Shown: one piece after another, positions 23,001-35,232 of the stretch
How positions within the stretch are numbered: the first letter of the stretch is position 1
How the letters are laid out: every line of letters starts with the position of its first letter
From: Candolleomyces eurysporus
Lineage: Eukaryota > Basidiomycota > Agaricomycetes > Agaricales > Psathyrellaceae
Reading direction: 5' to 3'
NCBI GenBank assembly: GCA_027579435.1
Contig: JANBPK010000718.1
Span: 111,703-175,702 of the forward strand
DNA length: 64,000 bases
Notes under the pieces: generated by a model
The model's database searches: none
Told to the model about the DNA's origin: nothing
Seen by the model: only the letters and a program-made list of their open reading frames with translations
Position numbers and translations under genes: made by a program

Positions 23001-24824
23001 AAGACAGCTATGGGGATACCAGAAGCCCAACTCGCTATGTTGGTAGCCGAGTTGGATGAGGCGATGGGGCAGGAGGGGATTAGCCTGGGACCGAACGCCG
23101 ATATGGTTGCAGCGTTAGCGAAAGCGATGGCTGTCAACTCAGATTCGGACGATCCTACCTACGAGGATGTGTTAGGAGGACAAGAAAGAGAGAAGTGGTT
23201 GGAAGCGATTAGGGAGGAGGTTGCCCAGATAGAGAAGATGCATACTTACGACGTTGTGGAGGTCGATCGACGGGATATAGCGAACATCATCGGCTGCCGG
23301 TTCGTTCTTCAACGCAAGAGGGACGCTCAAGGAAACGTATCAAGGTACAAGGCTTGTCTTGTCGGCAAGGGTTATTCTCAACGTCCCGGTATCGATTTCA
23401 ACGAGACTTTCGCCCCCACCATTCGTCCAGTGACCCTCCGATACATATTATCACTCGGTGCGACCCTTGGCTCAGCTATCGAACAGGCTGACGCTAAGAA
23501 CGCCTATCTCAACAGAGTCTTACCACCCAACGAGATCATCTATATGCACCTTCCGCCCATTCTTTACGAAATCCACCCAGAACTGCGTCAACGACTTACT
23601 CGGGCCAAGTCCGACGGCAAGACTCTGGTACTTCGATTATGGCGACCCCTCTACGGCACGAAACAAGGCGGCAACAAGTGGTATGAAGAGCTTTGCCTTA
23701 CGCTCTCCAAACTCGGCCTCACCAAATCAAGCGCCGACCACGCCTTGTTCTACTGTGTTACGAGCCCAACCAGCTACTGCCTACTCGGCGTAGCTACCGA
23801 TGACTTCACTTTTGTCGCCAACTCGAAGGGAACAGTCAAATCGTTGAAGGGTGGTATGGGGGAGTTCATGGAGTTAGTAGATATGGGGGAGCTAACTTGG
23901 ATTTTGGGAGTCGACGTCCGAAGGGACTTAGAGGCGCGTACCATCTCTCTATCTCAGACCGCCTACATAAATCATATCCTTGATTTATTCGGGATGGTGG
24001 ACTGCAAGACGGCCTCTACCCCTCTCCAACCCGGCATCGACCTCACTCCCGGTTCCCAGCACGTCTCTCCAACTCTACTCTCTGCCGACAAGAAGTCCAA
24101 ATATCACGAGCTTGTCGGCCTCCTCATGTACCTCAACGTTATGACCCGTCCCGACATCGCTGAAGCTATATCTGTCCTTGCTCGCTACCTCGAATCCCCT
24201 CACACGACGCACATGGAGTCAGGTCTCCACGTCGTTCGATATCTAAAGTCTACGAAGGATTTTCGTCTCACCTTAGGCGGAAAGGACTTCATCCTTACAG
24301 GCTATTCGGACGCGAATTGGGGAACTGAGCTCCACCGACACTCGATTTCGGGCTACACGTTCTCGACTGGAGCCGGGGTTATCTCTTGGAGTTCCAAGAA
24401 GCAACCCATCATTACCCTCTCTTCCACCGAGTCAGAGTATGTTGCTCTAACTCACGCCACCAAAGAAGCGAAGTGGTTACGATCTCTGTCTCGAGAGATT
24501 CTTCCCGTTGTTGGCTTAGGCGCGTATGTCGAGAAGTTTCGCCCTACGATCCTCTACTGCGACAATCAAGGCGCTATCAAGCTATCCACGAACCCCGTCT
24601 TCCACACTCGTACGAAACACATCAACATACACTTCCATTTCATTTGTCAAACCATCACCAGTCGCGACATTCAACTTATTTACTGTCCTACCAACTATAT
24701 GGTGGCCGACGCAATGACCAAACCTCTCGGTCGTGTCAAATTTGTTGAATTTAGGACGACCATGGGAGTTCTAGGACCTGACGAGGAGAAGAAGAGCGAT
24801 GCTCACATCGAGGGGGAGTGTTGA
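20088..24824 (+). pseudogene. copia Gag-Pol polyprotein, one internal TGA
   Basis: This is a single reading frame of 1578 codons interrupted only by TGA at 22332-22334. In order it holds a Gag domain (about residues 1-230) and a CX2CX4HX4C zinc knuckle (CTICNVNGHSKERC, about 20897-20938). The aspartic protease has the motif DCGTSDH (about 21169). A pre-integrase HHCC zinc region (GHRSFGDL ... CRICIEAK) is followed by the integrase core with its three acidic residues in DVWGP, SDRGGEY and NGIAERAM (21780-22085). The reverse transcriptase has RYKACLVGKGYSQRPG, DAKNAYLN and the catalytic ATDDF in place of the usual YVDD (about 23790). The RNase H motifs are GYSDANWG, STESEYVAL, YCDNQGA and RTKHI. 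The stop falls in the linker between integrase and reverse transcriptase, where family members usually have a basic residue before EGR, so a CGA-to-TGA transition is likely. Without readthrough, no RT would be made. Confidence 0.9.
24811..24818 (+). promoter_or_regulatory. Polypurine tract of the copia element
   Basis: AGGGGGAG directly abuts the 3' LTR (starting 24819), the expected position for plus-strand priming. The pol stop codon lies just inside the LTR. Confidence 0.75.
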
Positions 24825-25181
24825 GGTTTCTCATTTTTATTATTCTTATTGCACTATACGTTCTATCTCTTTCAGTCAATGCTCTCATCGGCGGCTCTCC
24901 TATTCATTCTATTTATAATTTTCTTAGTCAGTCTCGATCGGACGCCAGTATATAATTCCTTAGTTTACGTCCGCCGCCCCTCAGATTCTTTCTTACATCT
25001 GAGGGTGCGTATTCATACTTTATCTCGCCGTTACTGTATCACTCACCTAGAGACTCTAGCCTTACATCGTGTCTCTTAGGTATATTTCATATAGATTCTT
25101 TCTTACATCTGAGGCCTTACATCGTGTCTCTTAGCCGTCCTCGCCGTTCATCCTCGCTGTCAGCCGTCTATTATTTTGACA
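24819..25181 (+). repeat. 3' LTR of the copia element (363 bp, with 55 bp duplication)
   Basis: Compared with the 5' LTR it contains an extra 55 bp (about 25080-25134). This insert is built from two LTR segments that are not adjacent in the parent (AGATTCTTTCTTACATCTGAG and GCCTTACATCGTGTCTCTTAG), preceded by GTATATTTCATAT. Otherwise it is nearly identical to the 5' copy. Confidence 0.95.
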
Positions 25182-26235
25182 GCAAGCAGAAGGAGGCAAA
25201 CAGGGAGGAATAGAGATGACAAGAGGCAATATCGTAACAACTTCGCCGTCCAATGATGATACACAGCTGCTTGATCAAGTGCAGTGGTAGCCTATATTCA
25301 GCCATCTTGTAGACTAGGCAGAGTGGTGAAGAAATGGCTGTACTTGACCACTGACTATTAGAGGTTATGGATACGCGCTTGCCTTGAGTTCATGACAACA
25401 CCTTGCTTGAATGCCAAGGGGCAGCTTTTGGTAAGAGGATCGGATGGAAATCTTGACTCTTGTACAACATGCTAATTGGCAAAATAGTGGTTAGGAAAGT
25501 GTGTGGGAGTGGACCGCAACTTTATGAGAGAGTGCAAGAGGAAAGACAAGACAGTCAAACACTATGCAGAGCCCATGTTTCTGGCGATGGAGCTAATTTA
25601 CGACCGGGGACTCTTCTTCGCTCACACAATGATGCCTGGCCTCGAGTCTGTCCAATACGTACACCATTGCCACAGACATAGACAATTGCTCTGCCTATTC
25701 TTCTTCTCCGAGTCCTCCTCCAATTCTTCGAGTACTGATATCTTGGCGGCTTTGCAGTTGTCAAGATACATGCTGAGTGTAGGCACACTGTATTCGCAGG
25801 GCCATTAATCTAGATGACTATCCCGCATGAGGAAACCACATGTCAGAACGTCAACTTCGAGGGGGACGATCCATCCGCTGTCACGATTAGCGCCCATTGA
25901 ACCTTGAACATCGGACAAGTTAACAACCAATGGAGCCACTGGCTTAGATTGAAAGCACAAACAACCGTGACTAATTTAACAAGAATGAAATACACGAGAG
26001 ATGAGGTGATGGGCGTGGCATATAGTTGGAAGCATAGTACATATGTGGCTTCACGGGCCATAAATTAATGTTTTTAGGGTCCAAAAATGAGATCAAAACA
26101 TTGGAAATGAATCGAGCTCCAGAATCCAATTTGCCGAAAAAAGTATTCTGGTATATCGCCGAAAGTCAGCGTTGCCAGCGTCGCAGTCGTCGGCCGCCAC
26201 CAAAAATACGCCACCTCAGCTTGAAGCTTAAGAGT

Positions 26236-27304
26236 CTAAGAGAAGAATCCCTCCAACTTTCTCTTGGCATTTTCCTTGGCCTGTTGAGAGATTCCAGCAA
26301 CGAGTTCTCTGCGAGGCTTGAACACGCACGAGATATATTCTGTAACGTTGCGCGTCAGACGCGGGGCTCCGATATTAGTCGAAGACGAAACTCACCGCCG
26401 GTGATTCCGTTCCTATTTCTCTCTATTAAGGTAAGTTGCTTCTTGCACGTTGCCCAAGCGGTCAATCTGATGCGGTAAATCTGCTCCCCTATCAGAGACA
26501 ACGAGGTAGATCGCAAACTCTGCAATCAGACGTACGCGAACAAACGGGTTTTCCATGTCAGGAAACCGAAGTACCCCGATGTCGAGGAAGACCTTTCTCC
26601 AACTGCCTCGTTTCTTCTGGGACACACCATGCCGAGCGACAATATCCTTCACCCCAGAGAGACCCTTCAGTCTGGTGAAGTCAAGGACGTTCTTGTCCCG
26701 GATGAGTTCATTGAACCATCCCTCGATCTTCAAAGCGTGACCAGGTTAAAATGGGGGCGAAAGTAGTATCCTCACCTCATGGCACACGGCCTCGATTGGC
26801 ACTGAGCTACGCCCTTTGTTGCTGAAAAGCTTTGTATCGCGCTCCGAGAAATTGCGATAATTCTGAACGCTATCCTCCTTGCAGTGCACCATAGATGCAC
26901 TCTGCATGAAGATGGACTGGACTATGTCCCAGTCAAGTTTCTTGCCATCCGCTCGAGCCTCTTCCAGGAGATTAACGCTCTCTGCAACCATTAAGGTCAA
27001 GGCGTCATCCATACGCTTGTAATCGCTTCTGAGTGTGCCGTAACACGGCGCCAATCCGACGTTGACGTACTAAAAGTTGGGAATGTCAGACCAACGTTGT
27101 TCAACGTGCCTCATAACGATTCCGGAGACACACCTCGTAGTCTCTGTGATTATCTCGCTCCCCTAGCTCTAAGGCATCGGTCTCCTCGAAAATCTCTTCG
27201 AGTTGTTTTACCTCGTGTTCCGCCCTTCGCACAGTCAAGGGCCCCAGCGGGTCGCGCCGAGTTCCAGAGCGGGCCGCTACCGCTGTTTTCTGTGCTGGCG
27301 CCAT
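26236..27304 (-). CDS. Family X paralogue A (unknown function)
   Basis: Five exons run leftwards from an ATG at 27304, by analogy with copy C. The pieces are an N-terminal acidic helix region (VRRAEHEVKQLEEIFEE) and a second exon with MDDALTLMVAESVNLLEEAR and SASMVHCKEDSVQNYR ending in EAVCHE. Exon 3 follows (IEGWFNELIRDKNVLDF, KDIVARHGVSQ, KVFLDIGVLRFPDMENPFVR), then exon 4 (IYRIRLTAWATCKKQL, IERNRNGITG). The last exon reads EYISCVFKPRRELVAGISQ and ends in FFS at the stop (26236-26238). All exons look open. A TATA box (complement of CTTTATA, 27385-27391) lies 81 bp upstream. I do not recognise the family. Nothing suggests a signal peptide or membrane span. Confidence 0.6.
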
Positions 27305-27756
27305 CGTCCTCGTAAACGTGTGGAAGTTGAAGGAAAGGTAAATAGACCGGGGAAGTTACGACGCTTACGCAGGGCAACGTGCGACTTTATACGCTACTTT
27401 ACACCTCAAACCAAAGCACGGGAACCCCGAGAGAATATCCATATCTGTCAGGCGCATGACAAGAGCTGCGAGATTGTATTTCAATCATCTAACACAACGA
27501 GGAGGAGGCGTGCCTTCCTCATGGAAACATTACCTCATCCTCGAGTTTAGCGCCCATTACTGGCACAGGTCAGGGGTTTCGTGGAGGTTTTCCATCCGAT
27601 CGTCGCACGGACCTAGACCGGTAGCTAATCAATCACCGGCGACTTGCAAACATCGCCTCCATGACCATGCATGATGCAGGTTGAAGTGCGAACATTGGCG
27701 TAACAGAATGACAACGTATTCATAGAGTGTCACATTTCTCAGCTTTCCTGAGCCTC

Positions 27757-27960
27757 CAGGCGCCCAGAAATGGGCATCTGACAGGGTGTATCAGTGCGGA
27801 CGCCGACTCGCTAAGCCAACCTGAGCATAGCATCTGATCTTACCGCAATGGCATCTACCAGATACGATGGGACATATCCCTCGAATTCTATAGCTTCGTT
27901 CAGGTATCTCTGACTACGCCACTAGATGGAATACAAGAGAGTGGCATTGCCTTCAGCCAG
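27757..27960 (+). pseudogene. Med20 5' relic, copy A
   Basis: This stretch corresponds to the first part of the intact Med20 gene at 35457. It shares ATGGGC-, CAGTGCGGACGCCGACTCGCT-like and GGCATCTACCAGATACGATGGGACATATCCCTC-like phrases with many small changes, and homology then ends. The start region has lost the MGFTGLARW reading frame. It sits downstream of X copy A in the same arrangement as the intact pair, so it marks a duplicated block and not a separate gene. Confidence 0.7.
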
Positions 27961-28374
27961 CCTCTCGGCGCCTTCTCTGTCATCTAAACCCCGGGTCCAT
28001 GATAATACGCTCGCAGACTCACCGAAACATTGTACTTAAAGTTAAGCTATGAGGACAGGAAACGCTTTACCTCGAGAAACTCACAAACTGAACTGTATCC
28101 TCAGAATCAATCGATTTGGCCTTGTCCAAAGCCAGTCAACATTTGGAACAGACAAAACAGAGCCTCATCCCTGGATCTCAATGCCGTAGCGAAGCAAGGC
28201 AAGGCTTGTAAATTAATATTAATTCAGGATCCGAAAACGAGATCAGAACATTGAGTCGTAGACTCCGATTCGCAGGAACAGACGATTCCGAATTATGGCA
28301 GAGGTCCCAGCGGTGCCAACGTCGCAGTCGTCCACCACCAAAAACACGCCATCCCGGCTTGTAGCCCAAGCTTT

Positions 28375-29438
28375 TCAAGAGAACAATGCCTCTAACTTTC
28401 TCTTAGCATCATCCCTGACTTTCTGAGAGAGTTCAGCAATTAGTTCTCTGCGTGGCTTATACACGCACGAATGGTATTCTATAGCATTGCTGGTCAGATG
28501 CGAGGTTCTCAGATTAGTCAAAGACGAAGCTCACCGCCGGAGATTCCATTCCTGTTTTTCTCGATGAAGCCAAGGTTCTTCTTGCACGTTGCCCAAGCGG
28601 TCAACCTGATGCGGTAGACCTGCTCTCCTATCAGAGACAACGATGTAGATCGCAAACCTTGCAATCAGACGTACGCGAACAAACGGGTTTTCCATGTCAG
28701 GAAACCGAAGTACCCCGATGTCGAGGAAGACCTTAATCCAACTGCCTCGTTTCTTCTGGGACACACCATGCCGAGCGACGATATCCTTCACCCCAGAGAG
28801 ACCCTTCAGTCTGGTGAAGTCGAGGACATTCTTGTCCTGGATGAGTTCATTGAACCATCCCTCGATCTTCAAAGCGTGAACAAATTAAAATGGGAGCGAA
28901 TGTAGTATCCTCACCTCATCGCACACGGCCTCGATTGGCGCTGAGTTGCGCCCTTTATTGTTGAAAAGCTTGGTATTGCACTCCAAGAAATCGCGATAAT
29001 TCTCAACGCTATCCTCCTTGCAATGCACCATAGATGCACTCTGCCCGAAGACGGACTGGACTACGTCCAAGTCAAGTTTCCTGCCATCCGCCCGAGCCTC
29101 GTTCAGGAGGCTGACGCTCTCTGCAATCATTACGGCCAAGGCGTCATCCATATGCTTGTGATCGTTTCTGAGCGTGCCGTAACACGGCGCCAATCCGACG
29201 TTGATGCTGACCTACCCAAGGTTGGGGAATGTCAGACCAGCATTGTTCAACGTGACTTCTAATGATTCCGGAGACGCACCTCGTCGTCTTCGTGACTATG
29301 TCGCTCCCCTAGCTCTTGGGCCTTGGTCTCCTTGAAGATCCTTCTGAGTTGTTCTGCCTCGTGCTCCACCCTCGGCACAGTCAAGGGCTGCCCTTGGAGG
29401 CCCGGATCGCGCCGAATTGTTCTCGGTGCTGGTGCCAT
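28375..29438 (-). CDS. Family X paralogue B (unknown function)
   Basis: It has the same five-exon plan as copies A and C, with the ATG at 29438 and the stop at 28377-28375. Visible segments are VEHEAEQLRRIFKETKAQELGE, then MDDALAVMIAESVSLLNEAR and SASMVHCKEDSVENYRDF, EAVCDE, IEGWFNELIQDKNVLDF, KVFLDIGVLRFPDMENPFVR, VYRIRLTAWATCKKNL with IEKNRNGISG, and EYHSCVYKPRRELIAELSQK ending in ALFS. It is closer to copy A than to C in coding sequence and in shared flanking DNA. All exons appear open. Function is unknown. Confidence 0.6.
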
Positions 29439-29879
29439 AGTCCTCTTGGGCGTGTGGAGGTGAAAGCAAAGGTAGATAGACCGGAGAAGTTACGACGCTT
29501 AGACTTGATACAGTACTGCATACCTCACACCAGAGCACGGGAACCCCGAGAAAATATCAATATCTGTCAGGCGCATTACAAGAGCTGAGAGATTGTATCT
29601 CAATCATTTAACACAACGAGGAGGAGGCGTGCTTTCCTCATGGAAACAATACCTCATCCTCAATTTTTCCCCATCCGATCGTCGCGCAGACCTTGACCAC
29701 CTACCGGTAACTGATCAGTCACCGGCGACTTGCAAACGTCGCCTCCATGTTTCGTACCCATCCGTTTTTGGCAGTGTCTGTGTGGGCACCTTCAGCGGCG
29801 ACGCCTGTGACACTCCTCAAACAGGTATTCACGGCGTGTCCTTTTTATGCATTTCTTTGCTTGCTTTCACAAGGAGTAA

Positions 29880-30070
29880 CCTTTCCTCCAGGCGTCGAAG
29901 AATGGGCTTTACAGGTCTGCCACGGTGAATCAGTGCGGACGCCGACTAGCTTACCAAAGTCGACCATAACATGCATAGCATCCGAGTCAACCTCAATGAC
30001 GCACCCACCTATCCCTCAAAACCAATAGCTCACCCTTCAAGAGTGACCCAACAAACCCCAACCTAGTCGA
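29880..30070 (+). pseudogene. Med20 5' relic, copy B
   Basis: This is a diverged copy of the start of the Med20 gene. ATGGGCTTTACAGGTCTGCC at 29901 still encodes MGFTGLP, then frameshifts and stops follow, with recognisable ATCAGTGCGGACGCCGACT and CATCCGAGTCAACC phrases. Homology is lost after about 30070. It lies beyond X copy B in the same head-to-head arrangement as the intact pair. Confidence 0.75.
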
Positions 30071-33000
30071 ATCCATGCGGAGATGTCCACCTGCCAGCTC
30101 AAAGAAGATTGAGTATATTTTCGCCTCTTTAAGGGCGGTGTGAATCCACGGCATGATAGATCTCGCGGCCAGGTACAAGGGCCTGGTGTTACTCTTGCAC
30201 CTGATCAGTCTAGTGGTCGTCATCTTCCATCGTTACTCGATCCCCAAGTCTCCTCAAGCCCAGGACCGTCTCATCATCATCGTGGTAGTCGTTTCGGTGG
30301 AGATGTTCACCAATTGTCGTCACTTTCCGCTGGCGACATGAAAGTTCTCAAAACCGACGAAACACAAAATATCCAGGTAAGGGGTATATTGGTGTCTAAT
30401 AACGATACTGATCAATGAGAGTCGCATCATAGTAACCCGGTTTCTTCTGGTGCGTTCATCCCATTCTCATCTCATGTATTAGTTCTCACCATACACCTCT
30501 ATGTATCCCTTAGTATCTATAAAGATATGTCCTCGATCAATTTACAGCTGTTTACTCCTTGGCAGGTCTCTCTTTGACCAACCTTTTCCAATTATGTCCT
30601 TTCTGCATTCTGCAGTTGACCACAGACTCAGTGGAATAAATTTCATTGGCTTCGACCCTCACAACATGGAGGTGCGTCACTTATCCCGCTTTGTGTTGTG
30701 CCATTTGTGGCATTGTCTCCAACAGATGAACTACAAGGCGCATATGCTTTGAGATGCACACACCAAACCTCAAACTTTATAGTGGGCTATGCAACTATGC
30801 TTAACAAGAAATAAGCACAGAGAGTGTGTATATTTCATGTCAACCGTCGGAGACCATTAAAAGTTTACAGCTGCGACAGGCATGCAAACTTCAAGCAGAA
30901 CTTGACAAATTGACCAGATACTTCACAAGCTAATTTCTACGAGTACACCTGAGTCGTAGTCTCGGATACTGAAGCCGTAGCGAAGCGAGGCAAGACTTGG
31001 ATAGGATACACAGATGGAGTGGATGAAAACATAGACCCACGTTGGATCCAGGTGAGTTGGAGTCCTCCATCTTCAAAGAAGCTCAAACTTATCATTTTCA
31101 TGGAATCAGCTCTGCGGCACAGGCAATTCGGACCTGCGACGCAAGTCCAAACCGGCCAGCGTCAAAAGCTTGCTCCGCGACCATATCATCCGCACCGTCA
31201 TTCGTACCGAAGCAGTAGGTCTTCGTCTATACTCTTCAGCTGGTAGACAACTCACCTAATCCGGGGGTTCTCCTTATCCTCTTCCTATGCAGAGGGCTCA
31301 ATGATATACTCTCTCCAAGGGTCAGAGAGGAGGCTAAGAAGCTAGAGTCACTCTTCTCTGTCACAGCTTAATCTGCAGCGTTCAAGTTTTCGTGGGCATA
31401 TAGCAAGATTTTATCGGAGCAGACTTTGTGCTGAGACTACACCCTCATTAAACTGACTAGCTTCTTCGGCAACATCTTTTGTTCAATCGCAACTCGTCTT
31501 AAATACTTTCCATTGATGTGTCGGTGTACTACCTTCCACTCAGATCATGCCACTTGAGCTTTCTCTACTACTTTGTCAAGTCAGACACCAAAACGGCGCC
31601 TAACAATGAGAACCTCCTGAATAAGGCGAAAACTGACCTTTGAGCAAGGCAGTGAGTTGGCGTTAGCACTCATTTGAGTGACTTGGTCGTTTCAATGTAC
31701 AGCTTTCAGGGGATACTTTCGGGGATCTAATCAGGCCTATGTCTTCAGGGTGCTAGAAGAACTGCGGGAGAAGCGAATCGTTATGAGCGTCAATTTGTCT
31801 CGACATTTCTTGATTTTTTCTTTGCACTAATGTATCTAAAATTGTACGTCTGATTAATGGGGAGAAGTTCGAGTTAGCAGGAGTATCTCGTGGTAAAGAC
31901 CAGGTTCTAGGACTAGCAGGCTTTGGAGAGCTTCGAAGGGTAGCCCTCTACGTCGCTCGACGAGGTAATACCTTGAGCGCCATTGATCAAGTGCTCAGTA
32001 CTCAAGCGGCTCCCTGAATAACCTATGCAGCGGTCTGGCCATTAAACACAGTGCACCTAACCTCCCACCCTTTGTCAATTCGGATACCTTACTGGTAGGA
32101 AATCTGTCGAGGTGTTGCTCGCACGATCTCGAGTCCGGGATGTGCAACCGAGAAGCTGACGCCGGGCATAGCAAGACGAGTTTGAGAACAGAGATGGTTG
32201 ATTCCGTCGCAGTCTGGACGGGACGAGTCCACCAACCGATCGTACGCCGATTGGAGGTACCCTACCCGGTAAGACTTCCTCCGCCTGTGCATGGAGAAAT
32301 TAGATTCGGCCGTCGATACTGAAGCGACCAACATTCGCCGCTTAGCATCGCGGAGGCGAAGTCCATTTTGATTGAGTAGAACGAAATGGGAGAAGGGGAC
32401 GTTGCAGCAAGATACAGGTTGGTGGCGACGGTAGACAGCCAAGGAAGAATTACTCGGAGCGGTTTCGATATAGGGTGCATCCATCAATTCCGAGGCATTT
32501 TTAACTCGGGTACTACGGGGGGGGTCGTTGCGTGCCAAGATGGTGCTTCCGGCATCTGCAGCCATCACTCCGGCCGCTGTTTTCCAGTCAAAAATGCCTC
32601 AGAACTCGCCGTGCAACGCATCAGCTACTTCACACAGGTAATTGAAAGCTCGCCTTAAGTACAGATACAGAAGCTCTGAGAGATTCCGAGCTGCACATTA
32701 GTCGTTATGTGTGACTCCGTGTTCGATTTCCCTCATATCAAGTCTACAGCACGGCCGAAGTCGATGAATAATTATAAATATCGATCAGTGAATGATTGCT
32801 GTACCAATAGACAGATGCCACTGGAGTTTGAGAGAAGCGAGAAGATAGGGCTTTTTGCAACAGCACGTGAGGACCTTGCTGAGGATATAGTGTAGTAGGC
32901 AGTTTGTCAGAGGTGACGGAGGTATATCTGAACTTGAACTTTCTTCAAGACAAATAATGGCTAGCTTAGATAGCCAGATTCAACTAAACCGCTGTAGAGT

Positions 33001-33500
33001 GAACCGTGCCAACGAAAAATGCACTCTGTCCGTCTTGGTTCACAGGAAGGTACCTGAGGGTCGTATCCTGATATCGGCCAGTAAGAATTCCCGAAAAAAG
33101 ACAAAAAGGGGTGTTTGAGACTCAAAGCCCAAGAAAACGGAGGTGAACCAGCTTGAGCGTCAAGGGAAAGAGGCAGTGGGAGATAGATACATGAAAGCAG
33201 AACACCTTATCGCACTCCCTAGGGAGTAGTAGGGACCTGACCTCTGGCAGGAGCCCTAAGAAGATACGAGAGAGTTGTAAGGTCAGGGACAGGGCTTTTG
33301 ACTCTAGGCACCTCCGGGCAGATCCAACTACTAGGATTGGCTGGCGCCTCCACTATGCGGGGTTTCTGCGCTCCTCATTGATAGTTTCAAGGACAGGGGA
33401 AAGGCCGAAAGAGTCTCAGTGACACACGGAGGCTAGGGGTGTACCATCAGTTTCAAAGCTACACTGGACCCGACCATCTGACCTGAGGAAGCTGCGCGTC
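30071..33500. other. Gene-poor stretch
   Basis: Apart from the small repeat at 32490-32602, nothing coding is convincing. The longest ORF (32089-32568, minus) reads through that repeat. DNA at about 33520-33735 is similar to 25858-26060, marking the outer edge of the duplicated block beyond X copies C and A. Confidence 0.45.
32490..32602. repeat. Short repeat with inverted ends, copy 2 (inverted relative to copy 1)
   Basis: It begins CGAGGCATTTTTAACTCGGG and ends CCAGTCAAAAATGCCTCAG. The interior is the reverse complement of 18130-18249 with scattered changes and a G8 run. About 40 bp next to the right end (CTACTTCACACAGGTAATT) also match the left flank of copy 1. Confidence 0.65.
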
Positions 33501-33859
33501 AGCACGCGGTTGACAGCCTCGAGGTGGACGATCCACCGCGCACTGAACCTTAATAATAAGGTCAGACGAGTTGGCAGCCAATGAGACCACTGGTCAAATT
33601 GAAGAAGCTCACCTCGACAAATGTCGTTGGTTTGACAATAACTAGAAGTCCACGAGCAACGAGATGATGAGCATGGCATATAGTTGGCGGCACAGCGCTA
33701 AAAACATGCATGGTATCACGGGCCATAAATTAAACTTTATTTAGGATCCGAAATGAGGTCAAAACATCGAACATGACCAAGCTCCAGACTCCGATTTGCC
33801 GGAAAAGAGGGCTCTGAATTGGATAAAAGGTCCCAACGGTGCCAGCGTAGGCTTATAGC

Positions 33860-34951
33860 TCAAGTCCCGCTAGAGAGGAATACCTCTAGCTTCCTCTTGG
33901 CTTCATCCCTGACCTTTTGGGAGAGTCCAGTAATGAGTTCTCTTTTTGGTTTGTACGCACACGAACGATATTCTGTACCGGTGCGCGTCAGACGCGAGGC
34001 TCCAAAACTAGCCACAGACGAAGCTCACCGCCGATGATTCCGTTTCTATTTTTCTCGATGAAGCCAAAGATCGTCTTGCACGTTGCCCAAGCGGTGAGCT
34101 GGATGGAATAAACCTGCTCCGCTATCAGAGACGACGAGATAGATCGTAAAGTTTTTCAATTAGACGTACGCGTAACAACGGAGTTTCTTTGTCAAGATAC
34201 ACAAGTACCCCGATGTCGAGGAAGACCTTGTTCAAAGTGTATTCCTTCTGCTGGGACACACCATAGCGAGCGACGATATCCTTCACCCCAGGGAGACCCT
34301 TCAGCCCGGTGAACTCAAGGACCTCCTTGTCTTGGATGAGTTCACTGAACCACCTCTCGATCTTCAAAGCGTGAGCAGATTGAAATGGAAGTGAATGTGG
34401 TATCCTCACCTCATGGCACACAGCCTCAATTGGCTCTGAGCCGCGCCTTTTGTAGCTGAAAAGCTTAACCTTGCGCTCTGAAAAACTGCGATAACTCTCA
34501 ACGCTAGCCTCCCGGCAATGCTCCATAGATGCACTCTGCCTGAAGATGGACTGGATCGTGTTTGAGTCAAGCTCCTCGTTCCGCGCTCGAGCATCGTCCA
34601 GGAGTGCGAAGCTCTCTGCAACCGATACGGTCAAGGCGTCATCCATTTGCTCCCTGAGTGCGCCGTAACACTGCGCCAATCTGGCTTTGACCTGCTGTAG
34701 GTGGGGAATATCAGACCAGCATTGTCCAACGTGCCTTCGAATGACTCCGGGGACACACCCTGTAGTCTTTCTGACCAGCATCGTGATGATGTCGCTCCAG
34801 CTCCAGTAACTGTTGTAGCTCTAAGCCTGCGCTGTCCCCGTAAATCCTTTCGAGTCGCGTTACCACGTGGTCCGCCGTCTCCCCCCCCTTGGGGGGTCGC
34901 GTTGAGCCGTTTTTGGGAGCGGACTATTGGTCCTCTGATTGGTAATGCCAT
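33860..34951 (-). CDS. Family X paralogue C (unknown function)
   Basis: Exons are 34951-34759, 34694-34410, 34361-34170, 34113-34029 and 33972-33860. The summed length is a multiple of three (288 aa) if one base of the eight-base run on exon 1 (about 34871-34878) is discounted; as written, exon 1 goes out of frame. Segments are TADHVVTRLERIYGDSAG, then LELQQLLELERHHHDAG, MDDALTVSVAESFALLDDAR, SASMEHCREASVESYRSF, EAVCHE, IERWFSELIQDKEVLEF, KVFLDIGVLVYLDKETPLLR, VYSIQLTAWATCKTIFGF and EYRSCAYKPKRELITGLSQ. A TATA box (complement at 35027-35033) lies 76 bp upstream. The gene is divergent from Med20 with about 500 bp between. It may be real and functional, but the family is unidentified. Confidence 0.6.
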
Positions 34952-35232
34952 AGCTTCGTAAACGTGAGGAAGTTGAAGGTAGATGAAATCAGAGAGGGGA
35001 CGGCGCCTACGCAGGGCAACCTGCTACTTTATACCTCACGCCAAAGCACGGGAACCCTATCCAAATCTGTCAGGCGTATGAAAAGAGCTGCGAGATTGCA
35101 TGTCAATCATCTAACACACGTGCCTTCCTCGTGGAAACAACGCCCCATCCTCAAGCTTAGCGCCTATAAACTGGTACCAGGGTGAGGAGTTTCGTGGAGG
35201 TTTTCCCAATCGCCACACAGAATCACAGACCG

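Larger units (their letters stand above)
19777..25181 (+). mobile_element. Ty1/copia LTR retrotransposon, nearly intact
   Basis: Length is 5405 bp. The element is flanked by the 5 bp target duplication GCAAG (19772-19776 and 25182-25186). It has TG...CA LTRs, a primer-binding site directly after the 5' LTR, one long gag-pol frame in the order Gag, zinc knuckle, protease, integrase, reverse transcriptase, RNase H, and a purine tract before the 3' LTR. Integrase preceding reverse transcriptase defines the copia (Pseudoviridae-like) order. The LTRs differ by one substitution plus a 55 bp insertion in the 3' LTR, so integration is recent. A single in-frame stop in pol is the only coding lesion seen. 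Confidence 0.95.
19642..25239 (+). mobile_element. Solo LTR (188 bp) interrupted by the copia element
   Basis: The two halves at 19642-19776 and 25187-25239 join, after removing the copia insertion and one GCAAG copy, into a 188 bp sequence. It begins TGTTAGGAATC and ends ATCGTAACA, the TG...CA ends expected of an LTR. It is bracketed by the 5 bp direct repeat ACTTC (19637-19641 and 25240-25244), the size left by retroviral-type integrases. Its sequence is unrelated to the inner LTR, so it derives from a different LTR element reduced by LTR-LTR recombination, or from a very small non-autonomous one. Confidence 0.8.
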
